Shown: positions 16,455-23,241 of the stretch, one piece after another
Position numbering within the stretch: the first letter of the stretch is position 1
How the letters are laid out: every line of letters begins with the position of its first letter
Source: Acidobacteriota bacterium
GTDB taxonomy: Bacteria; Acidobacteriota; JAAYUB01
Reading direction: 5' to 3'
Length of the DNA: 32,039 nt
Assembly (NCBI GenBank): GCA_017996395.1
Contig: JAGOHA010000031.1
Coordinates: 1-32,039 of the forward strand
Translations under genes and position numbers: made by a program
Notes under the pieces: model-generated
The model's database searches: none
Seen by the model: the letters and a program-made list of their open reading frames with translations, nothing else
What the model was told of the DNA's origin: nothing

Positions 16455-18236
16455 ATGGAGCCTGTTGACGACCTGCCGGTGTGGGACCTGTCGGAGCTGT
16501 ACGACCGGTCCGACGATCCCCGCCTGGACGACGACCTGGCCCGCGTCGAGTTGCTGGCCGCCGACTTCGAGCGCCGCTTCCGCGGCCGGCTGGGCGAGGC
16601 GGACGCCGTGCTCGCGGCCCTGCGGGAGCAGGAGGCGATCCTGGAGCTGTTCGGCCGGGTGCGGGCCTACGCCTACCTCGAGTTCTCAACGAACTCGGCC
16701 GACCCCGCCTTCCGCCGCCTGCTGGTCCGGACCGACGAGGTGTCGGCGCGCCTGGACGAGCGAATGGTCTTCTTCCGCCTGGAGCTGCTGGCGTTGCCGG
16801 AGGGCGTATTCGACCGGATCGCCGCCGCCCCGGAGCTGGCGGCCTACCGCAACTTCCTCCGGCAGATCGCCCGCTACCGGCCGCACCAACTCGACGAGAA
16901 ACAGGAAATCCTCATCGGCAAGAAGGATATCACCGGCAAGAACGCGTTCGTCCGGCTCTACGACGAGCTCACCACCGCCATGACCTTTCCGGTGACCCTG
17001 GACGGGCGCCGGCAGCGCCTGCCGGGGGCGGCGGCGCGCAACCTGTTTTACCACCCGGAGGCGGCGGTGCGGGCGGGGGTGGTGCGCGCCTACTATGGCC
17101 AGTACGCCCGCCACGGGCAGACCATCGCCACCGTCTTCAACAGCCTGGTCCGCGACCACGGCATCGAATGCGAGTTGCGGCGGTTCCCCCACAGCACCGC
17201 TCCCACCCACCTGGCCAACCAGGTGGAGGAGCCGACGGTCCGGCTGATGATGGACCGGATCGCCGACCAGTACGGGCTGGTCCAGGAATACTACCGGCTC
17301 AAGGCGCGGATCCTGGGCCAGGCGCGCGTGCGCGGTTCCGACCTGTACGCCCCGGTGGGCGAGCCGGTCGGCGACATCCCCTTTGCCCGGGCGCGGACGC
17401 TGGTCGTGGACGCCTTCCGCGGCTTCGACGCCGAGCTCGGCGCCCTGGCCGAGCGGTTCTTCGAGGAGCGGTGGATCCACGCCCCGGTGCGCCGCCACAA
17501 GGGGGGCGGGGCGTACTGCTACGGGCCGGGGCCCGGCACGCACCCGTTCGTGCTGCTCAACTACTCCGGGTCGCTGCGCGACGTGTTCACCATGGCCCAC
17601 GAGCTGGGCCACGGCCTCCACGACCTGCTGGCCGCCGGGCAGACGTACCTCAACTACCATCCGCCCACGGTGGCCGCCGAGACGGCGTCGGTCTTCGGTG
17701 AAATGCTGCTGGCCGCCGCGGTCAAGGGGGAGATCCCCCTGCGCGACCGCCTCATCGGCTTCTACTGCAGCCACCTCGAGGACATCATCGCCACGGTGTT
17801 TCGGCAGAACATGTACACGCGGTTCGAGCGCGAGGCCCACGACCGCGTCAACGCGGCGCTGATGTCACCGGAGGAGCTGTGCGCGCTCTGGCGCGAGGAG
17901 GCGCAGCGGCTCTACGGCGACGCGGTGGAGTTCCTGCCGGTCCAGCGGTGGAACTGGGCGGCCATCCCCCATTTCTTCCACTACCGGTTCTACTGCTACG
18001 CCTACTCGTTCGGAGAGCTGTTCGTGCTCTGCCTCTACCAGCAGCACCTGGAGGAGGGGGCGGCGTTCGCCGAGCGGTACAAGGACATCCTGCGGCGGGG
18101 CGGCTCGGCCACGCCCTACGAGCTGGCCGCTTCGGTGGGCGAGGATCTCGATAGCCCCGCCTTCTGGGACAAGGGCTTCCGCGCCATCCGCGGCTGGCTG
18201 GCGGAGCTGCGCGCCCTGGTGGACGGCGGATCCTGA
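16455..18236 (+). CDS. pepF: M3-family oligoendopeptidase (PepF-like)
   Basis: A 593-residue zinc metallopeptidase that would degrade oligopeptides in the cytoplasm. The zinc motif is HELGH (H382, E383, H386), and the third ligand is probably E409 in 'PTVAAETASVFGE', the spacing expected for M3. Upstream 'FVLLNYSGSLRDVFTMAHE' and downstream 'FFHYRFYCYAYSFGELF' (with the substrate-gripping Tyr/His loop) are typical of the PepF/M3B clade, as is the roughly 600-residue length. It has its own promoter and a GGAG Shine-Dalgarno. No signal peptide. The neighbours (trkH, repeats) give no functional clue. Confidence 0.92.
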   Translation: MEPVDDLPVWDLSELYDRSDDPRLDDDLARVELLAADFERRFRGRLGEADAVLAALREQEAILELFGRVRAYAYLEFSTNSADPAFRRLLVRTDEVSARLDERMVFFRLELLALPEGVFDRIAAAPELAAYRNFLRQIARYRPHQLDEKQEILIGKKDITGKNAFVRLYDELTTAMTFPVTLDGRRQRLPGAAARNLFYHPEAAVRAGVVRAYYGQYARHGQTIATVFNSLVRDHGIECELRRFPHSTAPTHLANQVEEPTVRLMMDRIADQYGLVQEYYRLKARILGQARVRGSDLYAPVGEPVGDIPFARARTLVVDAFRGFDAELGALAERFFEERWIHAPVRRHKGGGAYCYGPGPGTHPFVLLNYSGSLRDVFTMAHELGHGLHDLLAAGQTYLNYHPPTVAAETASVFGEMLLAAAVKGEIPLRDRLIGFYCSHLEDIIATVFRQNMYTRFEREAHDRVNAALMSPEELCALWREEAQRLYGDAVEFLPVQRWNWAAIPHFFHYRFYCYAYSFGELFVLCLYQQHLEEGAAFAERYKDILRRGGSATPYELAASVGEDLDSPAFWDKGFRAIRGWLAELRALVDGGS

Positions 18237-18304
18237 CGGGCGCCGGCAGTCCCGCCGCCGCCGCGGCTGCGGTGTGATCCTGCCCGCCTCGCCTCCCTCC
18301 CTTC

Positions 18305-18600
18305 GTTCGTGCTCGTAATTCGTAATCGTGATCGTAATCGTAATCGTAATCGAGGCTCGGGTCTCGCAGTTCGTTCCATCAATCAACCATCAACCATCAA
18401 CCATCAACCATCAACAGTATCGGATCTGGGACCTCGGTTCTGGGTCCTGGTTCCCAGCCCCCAACCCCCAGATCCAAGAATCCGGATCCCGGCCCCCAGG
18501 TCCCAGTCCCCAGGTCCCAGTCCCCAGGTCCCAGTCCCCAGGTCCCAGTCCCCAGGTCCCAGGTCCCAGTCCCCAGATCCCAGGTCCCAGGTCCCATTAG
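18305..18600. repeat. Degenerate repeat mosaic, locus 4, with a perfect-phase heptamer array
   Basis: A CGTAAT hexamer tract (18310-18355), the CGAGGCT/GTTCGTTCC junction, CAACCAT heptamers (18382-18412), the junction CAACAGTATCGGA, then GGGACCT-family units. From 18495 to 18599, fifteen consecutive 7-mers keep exact phase (CCCAGGT, CCCAGTC, CCCAGAT variants; the last is CCCATTA). Reading the complement, the module order equals that at 22.8-23.1 kb. No gene is seen in 18237-18754. Confidence 0.85.
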
Positions 18601-18696
18601 AATCAGCAATCCACAATCGTCCGCAAGAACCGATGGAGGCAGGGTGGGTCTAATTAATTGTGAATAAAATATTTATGATCAGCGGGGGGCGCTGCC

Positions 18697-18734
18697 GGAA
18701 CGCACTCCTCTCCCTTGCTGGTGGAATGCGTTCC
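18697..18734 (-). terminator. Inverted repeat downstream of the small-protein gene
   Basis: GGAACGCACTCC (18697-18708) pairs with GGAATGCGTTCC (18723-18734), one mismatch in 12 and a 14-nt loop. It lies 20 nt past the stop of the 53-residue gene. There is no immediate T-run, though AT-rich DNA follows about 20 nt later, so terminator activity is uncertain. Confidence 0.35.
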
Positions 18735-18754
18735 CGGTGTGTTTCGGCGGCCCG

Positions 18755-18916
18755 TCACGATTTCACATGCAGCACTTCTTCCTTGTAGTCGTCCTCCTCG
18801 TCATCGGGACGCCGGCGGGCCCGGCGGTCCATGCGGTTGGAGAACAGCAGCACCAGGAACAGCACAAGGTAGAATCCAAGAAAGGCGAGGAAAAATGCCA
18901 CATACACGGTGTTCAT
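18755..18916 (-). CDS. 53-residue single-TM protein with charged tail
   Basis: ATG 18916 to TGA 18755. The N-terminus 'MNTVYVAFFLAFLGFYLVLF' continues as one hydrophobic helix to about residue 25, followed by 'NRMDRRARRRPDDEEDDYK', a basic then acidic cytoplasmic tail expected under the positive-inside rule. An AGGGGG Shine-Dalgarno lies 5-10 nt before the ATG. It follows the 56-residue gene by 112 nt on the same strand and may share its transcript. I do not recognise the family. It resembles small accessory subunits of membrane complexes only in shape. Confidence 0.65.
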   Translation of the reverse strand: MNTVYVAFFLAFLGFYLVLFLVLLFSNRMDRRARRRPDDEEDDYKEEVLHVKS

Positions 18917-19028
18917 CAGACCCCCTGGGGACAACGCAGCTGCACTCTATTAGATGGACTCTCCGAGATGGAAAAAGTTGCAAAAATATTTGGGGTGAGA
19001 TGGGGGGGACGGGATTCGGGGGCGTGGG

Positions 19029-19199
19029 TCAGAAGGGGAGCTGCCGCATGAGCCAGCCGGCCACCAGGATGGACAAAAAGAAAAAGCAGAACGACTTGAT
19101 GAAATAGCGGCGACGCTCCCGGCTGTCGCCCCGCTCCACGAACGCGAACACGCCCGAGACCAGCAGCGAGAAGAGGAATCCGACCGCCAGCAGGCCCAT
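19029..19199 (-). CDS. 56-residue membrane protein with two TM helices
   Basis: ATG 19199 to TGA 19029. Two hydrophobic helices (about 3-21 and 34-52) are separated by a charged loop 'ERGDSRERRRYF'. The start codon shares one base with the stop of the upstream gene (TGATG), a translational coupling that strongly supports it being real despite its size. Family not recognised. Function unknown, probably partnering the DUF6677-like protein. Confidence 0.7.
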   Translation of the reverse strand: MGLLAVGFLFSLLVSGVFAFVERGDSRERRRYFIKSFCFFFLSILVAGWLMRQLPF

Positions 19200-19600
19200 C
19201 ACTTTTTCCTCCCGCTGTGAAGGTCCCAGGCATCCACCAGGACGAGCACGTTCAGGATGCCCGCGGTGTACAGGCAGGTGTTGCCGATCTCGTTGGTCAG
19301 CGCGGCCCGGAACACGTCGAGGTCGCCCATGCCCAGCTGCAGGATGTAAGCGACGAAGTAGTGGCCGCCGCTGGCGAGCGCGCCGAGGAACTTGAACAGG
19401 GCGAAGGTTTCGCCGGGCGTGCTGGGGAACACGAAGTAGGCGTGCAGGGCCAGCCCCAACCAGAACAGGCCGCCCACCGCGACGCAATTGAGCGCGGCGC
19501 GGAACCGCTGGCCGAGTAGCAAGTGCCCCGCGCCGGGGCAGATCCAGCTGGCGAGCAGCACGGTGGTGAGATTGGCTTTGCCGGAGGCTTTCGCGACCAT
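19199..19600 (-). CDS. Small multi-TM protein, DUF6677-like
   Basis: A 133-residue membrane protein with about four hydrophobic segments. The N-terminal 'CPGAGHLLLGQRFRAAL' (Pro-Gly-x-Gly-His...Gly-Gln) is the hallmark I associate with DUF6677/TM2-like proteins. The C-terminus contains 'NEIGNTCLYTAGILNVLVLVDAWD'. The function of the family is not known. The ATG lies 8 nt from a good -10 box, so its mRNA is probably leaderless. It heads the small-membrane-protein cluster (133, 56 and 53 residues). The family name is tentative. Confidence 0.75.
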   Translation of the reverse strand: MVAKASGKANLTTVLLASWICPGAGHLLLGQRFRAALNCVAVGGLFWLGLALHAYFVFPSTPGETFALFKFLGALASGGHYFVAYILQLGMGDLDVFRAALTNEIGNTCLYTAGILNVLVLVDAWDLHSGRKK

Positions 19601-19608
19601 AAGCCGCC

Positions 19609-19637
19609 ATCTTAGAGCCCGGTGGGCCCTCTGTCAA
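19609..19637 (-). promoter_or_regulatory. Promoter of the small-membrane-protein operon, leaderless spacing
   Basis: Minus strand: perfect TTGACA (19637-19632), exact 17-bp spacer, TAAGAT (19614-19609), then 8 nt to the ATG at 19600. The spacing from -10 box to ATG is identical to trkH. Confidence 0.75.
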
Positions 19638-19654
19638 GGGCGCAGTGGGGGGCA

Positions 19655-19885
19655 GAAAGAAGAATAGGAGATAGGAGATAGGAGATAGGAGATTGCAGGT
19701 TTGCTGATATCGATGCGTTGATGGTTGATAGTTGATTGTTGATGGTTCGTAATCGTAATCGTGATCGTAATTCGTAATCGTAATTCGTAATCGTAATCGT
19801 ATTCGGATCCGGGACCCGGAATTTGGGACCCGGGTTCTGGATACCGGTTCCCAACACCCAATACCAAGGGCCTGGGTCCCGGCCC
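19655..19885. repeat. Degenerate repeat mosaic, locus 5
   Basis: GATAGGA heptamers (19663-19690), GTTGATG heptamers (about 19715-19747), a CGTAAT hexamer tract (19748-19800), then GGGACCC-family units (19810-19885). The order of flavours differs from loci 1, 4 and 7 in placing GTTGATG before the hexamer tract. No gene is seen. Confidence 0.8.
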
Positions 19886-19908
19886 TCCCATGCACCCTTT
19901 CCCTGCCC

Positions 19909-20027
19909 GTGGCACCATCACCCGGTTGGCACGATGAAGGTACCGCGAGCGGCAGCGAGCGGCGCGAACGCCCACTTGCCGCGCCTTATCCAAGGTGTCC
20001 AACCACTCTGTCCATGCCGCTTGAATG
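19909..20027. repeat. Dispersed ~120-bp repeat, copy 2
   Basis: The partner of 7688-7806, sharing GTGGCAC at the left end, the core TACCGCGAGC-N-GCAGCGAGCGGCG and downstream ACCACTC. It is bounded on the left by GGGACCC-type heptamers and lies about 85 bp from the tRNA remnant. Confidence 0.65.
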
Positions 20028-20111
20028 TCTTCCCGTCAAGGATCAAACCATCGTCCGCACACGGCAACGAAAGCAGTGCTCGAGTACAACCACGCAAACA
20101 GTTGGTGATAA

Positions 20112-20156
20112 TGGCGCGCCCGGCAGGGCGCGAACCTGCAACCGGCGGGTCCGAAG
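20112..20156 (-). pseudogene. 3' half of a tRNA-Arg (anticodon TCG) beginning at the anticodon loop
   Basis: Minus strand, 20156 to 20112: anticodon loop CTTCGGA (anticodon TCG), 3' anticodon strand CCCGC, variable loop CGGTT, T-stem GCAGG, T-loop TTCGCGC, T-stem CCTGC, acceptor 3' strand CGGGCGC, discriminator G, encoded CCA. All lengths are canonical. The 5' half (acceptor GCGCCCG, D-arm, 5' anticodon strand) is missing and is replaced by 7-bp repeats. It cannot be a functional tRNA. Confidence 0.7.
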
Positions 20157-20275
20157 TCCGATATCCGAAATCCGATATCCGAAGTCCGCATGCTGGGAAC
20201 GAGTTTCGAGCCCCGAGCCCCGAGCCTCGATCACGAGCCACGATCACGATTACGAATTACGATTACGACAGACAG
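20150..20275. repeat. Degenerate repeat mosaic, locus 6, fused to the tRNA remnant
   Basis: Six heptamers in phase from 20150 (TCCGAAG, TCCGATA, TCCGAAA, TCCGATA, TCCGAAG, TCCGCAT). The first is the anticodon loop of the tRNA remnant. Then come GGGAACGAG, CGAGCCC/CGAGCCT units and a GATTACGA hexamer-type tract to 20275. Confidence 0.75.
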
Positions 20276-20285
20276 GGGGGCGGGT

Positions 20286-22643
20286 TCACTGCGTTCCGGA
20301 GAGGAAATCCAGGATCGCCAGGGCGACCGCCTTCGTCTTCGAGGACGGGTCGTTGATGGGGCCGACGCAGGAGGGGCACCCGGCGGGGCAGGCGCAGCCG
20401 GCGATGAGCGCGCGGCCCTTGCGGAAGAGCTCCTCGTGGCGGTCGTACAGCTCGTCGCTCAGCCCGATGCCGCCGGGGTGGCTGTCGTAGAAGAACAGCG
20501 TGGGCTCGAACCGGTCCACAATCTCGATGAGCCCCTCATCGGCGCGGCCGTCCATGGAGTAGATCCCCCGCCCCTGGACGCCCAGCGCGGCGAACCAGCG
20601 CGACTGCCGGTCGCCGATGCTGCGGCCCAGGTCCCGGAAATCGCACATGAGCATGAGCACGGCCACATTGTGCAGGGCGTAGGCCAGGCCGAGGAAGCCG
20701 TCGATGACCTCCAGCCGGTTGTACGGCAGCGCGGCGAGCTGGTCGGGGCGCGCGGTGAACCAGCAGGCGGCGGTGTGCAGGTCGTGCTGCGGCAGGTTGA
20801 TGTCGCCGAAGCCCAGGTTCTCCATGGTGTAGAATCGGATCTTCTTGAAACCGGCGTAGTTCTTGACGACGTGGACCTCGCCCCGCTCCCGGAGCACGCC
20901 GGCGCGCGGCTCCTGCTGGAACTCGTCCAGGATCCTGACGCTGGTGTAGACGATGGAGTCGGTGTAGTAGTCCACCTGGCTCGGCTCCACGTAGGCCTTG
21001 CGGGCGGCGTAGTCCAGCTTTTTCACCCAGTACTGCCGGCCCTCGCACATGTAAATGGCGTCCTCGTAGATGACCTCGGGCGCGGTCTCGAAATCCACCT
21101 CGGCGACGGCCCGGGCGTTGTCGGTCTGGTCCAGGACGACGAAGTTCTCCTCGGCGATGTTCCGGAGCGACACCCCGTCGGCCGGGTAGGCGTCGGCCAT
21201 CCAGTGCCAGGCGCCGCCGCTGTGGTGGACGAGGCCGCCCTCCTCCAGCGTCTCCAGGAAATCCGCCACGGGTCCGGCGCCGAACGGCTCGCCGTCCTTG
21301 AACGGCAGCTCGAAGGCGGCGCACTTGACGTGGCTGAGCATGATCAGCAGGTTTTCCGGATTGACCAGGGCGTGCTCCGGGGAGCGGCCGAAGAAGTAGT
21401 CGGGGTTGTTCATGAGGAACTGGTCCAGCGGGAAGCTCCGGCCCACCAGGATGATCACCGACAGGTCGCTCTTTCGCCCGGCGCGCCCCGCCTGCTGCCA
21501 GGTGGAGGCGATGGTGCCGGGGTAGCCGGCCATGACGCAGGCGGTGAGGGTGCCGATGTCGATGCCGAGCTCCAGCGCGTTGGTGCTCACCACCCCGAGG
21601 ATGCTGCCATCGCGCAGGCCCCCCTCGATTTCCCGCCGCACCAGCGGCAGGTAGCCGCCGCGGTAGCCCCGCACCGTCTCCCGGCGGCTGAGCTTCTTCT
21701 CCACCTGGTCCTTGAGGTACTTGACCAGGATCTCCACGTTGAGCCGGCTCTGGGCGAAGACGATGGTGGGCACGCCGTGGCGCAGCAGCAGCGTGGCCAG
21801 CTTGCGCACGGCGGTCAGGTAGCTCTGGCGGATGCCCAGGTCGGGATTGATCACGGGCGGGTTGTAGAAGACCAGCAGCTTCTCGCCGGCGGGCGCGCCG
21901 CTGCGGTCCACCACCGCCACCGGCTCGCCGATGAGGCGCTCGGCCAGTTCGCCCGGATTGGCGATGGTGGCCGAACAGCAGATGAACTGGGGATGGGAGC
22001 CGTAGAAGGCGCACACCCGGCGCAGCCGCCGGAACAGGTTGGCCACATGGGAGCCGAACACGCCGCGGTAGGTGTGGATCTCGTCCACGACGATGTATTT
22101 CAGGTTTTCGAACAGCTTGACCCACTTCGTGTGGTGGGGGAGCACCGCCTGGTGGAGCATGTCGGGATTGGAGATGACAATGTGGCCGAGGTCGCGGATC
22201 GCCTTGCGCGCGTCGGTGGGCGTGTCGCCGTCGTAGGTGAAGGTGCGGATGCCGCCGCCCACGCCGTCGATGAGCTCCTGCAGGCCGGCGCGCTGATCCT
22301 GCGACAGCGCCTTGGTGGGGAACAGGTACAGGGCGCGGGCGGTGGGATCGTCGAGGCAGCGCTGGAGCACCGGCAGGTTGTAGCACAGAGTCTTGCCCGA
22401 CGCGGTGGGCGTGACCAGGGCCACGTGACGGCCCTCCGTCACCAGGCGCAGCGCCTCGGCCTGGTGGCTGTAGAGCCGGTCGATCCCCGCCGCCGCCAGC
22501 GCCGCCGCCAGGCGCGGATGCAGGTCCGGCGGCAGGGGGACGTACTCGCCCTCCGTCGCCGGGATGTGTTTCCAGGCGGCGATGGCCTGGTTGCGCTCGG
22601 CGTAGCGCCGGATCTGCGCGATCACCCCGGTCAGATGCATCAT
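20286..22643 (-). CDS. MrfA/YprA-type DEAD/DEAH-box helicase with C-terminal Cys cluster (DUF1998)
   Basis: A 785-residue superfamily 2 helicase. Motifs: Walker A TPTASGKT (78-85), DEIH (187-190), SAT (224-226), 'STNALELGIDIG' and QQAGRAGR in the second RecA domain, and a C-terminal DUF1998/MZB region with zinc ligands C750, C752, C756 and C759 (CACPAGCPSC). Bacillus MrfA unwinds DNA 3'-to-5' in repair of mitomycin C adducts, and this protein has the same architecture and length. The start ATG has GGGAG about 7 nt upstream. No MrfB-like exonuclease gene is nearby, so a repair role rests on family membership. It is flanked on both sides by heptamer-repeat gaps. Confidence 0.9.
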   Translation of the reverse strand: MMHLTGVIAQIRRYAERNQAIAAWKHIPATEGEYVPLPPDLHPRLAAALAAAGIDRLYSHQAEALRLVTEGRHVALVTPTASGKTLCYNLPVLQRCLDDPTARALYLFPTKALSQDQRAGLQELIDGVGGGIRTFTYDGDTPTDARKAIRDLGHIVISNPDMLHQAVLPHHTKWVKLFENLKYIVVDEIHTYRGVFGSHVANLFRRLRRVCAFYGSHPQFICCSATIANPGELAERLIGEPVAVVDRSGAPAGEKLLVFYNPPVINPDLGIRQSYLTAVRKLATLLLRHGVPTIVFAQSRLNVEILVKYLKDQVEKKLSRRETVRGYRGGYLPLVRREIEGGLRDGSILGVVSTNALELGIDIGTLTACVMAGYPGTIASTWQQAGRAGRKSDLSVIILVGRSFPLDQFLMNNPDYFFGRSPEHALVNPENLLIMLSHVKCAAFELPFKDGEPFGAGPVADFLETLEEGGLVHHSGGAWHWMADAYPADGVSLRNIAEENFVVLDQTDNARAVAEVDFETAPEVIYEDAIYMCEGRQYWVKKLDYAARKAYVEPSQVDYYTDSIVYTSVRILDEFQQEPRAGVLRERGEVHVVKNYAGFKKIRFYTMENLGFGDINLPQHDLHTAACWFTARPDQLAALPYNRLEVIDGFLGLAYALHNVAVLMLMCDFRDLGRSIGDRQSRWFAALGVQGRGIYSMDGRADEGLIEIVDRFEPTLFFYDSHPGGIGLSDELYDRHEELFRKGRALIAGCACPAGCPSCVGPINDPSSKTKAVALAILDFLSGTQ

Positions 22644-22670
22644 GCGGCGACTCCCGCAGCGGTTTGGCCC

Positions 22671-22700
22671 ATTATCCCAGATTCACCGGGGATGGGGGAA
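22671..22700 (-). promoter_or_regulatory. Weak candidate promoter of the helicase gene
   Basis: Minus strand: TTCCCC (22700-22695), 18-bp spacer, GATAAT (22676-22671), 27 nt before the ATG. The -35 match is poor. Confidence 0.3.
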
Positions 22701-22719
22701 GCACTTCGCATCTTCCCGA

Positions 22720-23230
22720 ACGGTTTGTTGATCATTTTTTCATTGATCAATGGTCAATTCGGATTATTGGTTATTGATTATTGCTTATATTTAATTGGCT
22801 ATTTGGAGTCGAGTCGGTTTTTGCTGCTATGGGATCCGGGACCTGGGATCTGGGACCTGGGATCTGGGACCTGGGATCCGGGAACTGGGATTCGGGACCT
22901 GGGATGCGGGAACTGGGGGAGGACTTGGAACCCAGGACCCAGGTCCGATACTGTTGATGGTTGATGGTTAATTGTTGATCGATGGAACGAGCCGCGAGAC
23001 CCGAAACCCGATCCCCGATTACGAGCACGATTACGAGCACGAAGGAAGGAAAACGAGCCTCTAGTCTCGAGCCTCGAGCCTCGATCACGATTACAAATTT
23101 CGATTACAATCACGAGCACGATTACGAGCACGAAGGAAGGAAAACGAGCCTCTAGTCTCGAGCCTCTAGTCTCGAGCCTCGAGCCTCGAGCCTCGAGCTT
23201 CTAGCCTCGAGCCCCGAACCTCGAGCCGTG
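22720..23230. repeat. Degenerate repeat mosaic, locus 7 (largest)
   Basis: An AT-rich heptamer tract (GATTATT, GGTTATT, GCTTATA..., 22762-22803) is followed by twelve exact-phase 7-mers GGGATCC/GGGACCT/GGGATCT/GGGAACT (22831-22914). Next come CCCAGGACCCAGG, the junction TCCGATACTGTTGATGG, GTTGATG units, GGAACGAG, CGAGACC units, two rounds of GATTAC/GAGCAC hexamers, and a long CGAGCCT heptamer tract (about 23150-23225). It fills the whole gap between the helicase start and the kinase stop. Confidence 0.85.
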
Positions 23231-23241
23231 AAACCCGCCGC

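Noticed and set aside
18495..18599. CRISPR array
   Set aside because: Units are 7 bp with no spacers, and no cas genes are present.
18397..18616. ORFs of [12 protein letters not shown] repeats
   Set aside because: They are translations of the 7-bp DNA tandem repeat (7-bp period yields a 7-residue period) with no ribosome-binding context.
20101..20170. Complete functional tRNA gene
   Set aside because: Only the part from the anticodon loop to CCA is present. The upstream sequence cannot form the acceptor 5' strand or D-arm.
20190..22964. 924-codon plus-strand ORF opposite the helicase
   Set aside because: It is an antisense shadow of a GC-rich gene. The minus strand has all helicase motifs, while this frame has none and runs into repeat DNA at both ends.
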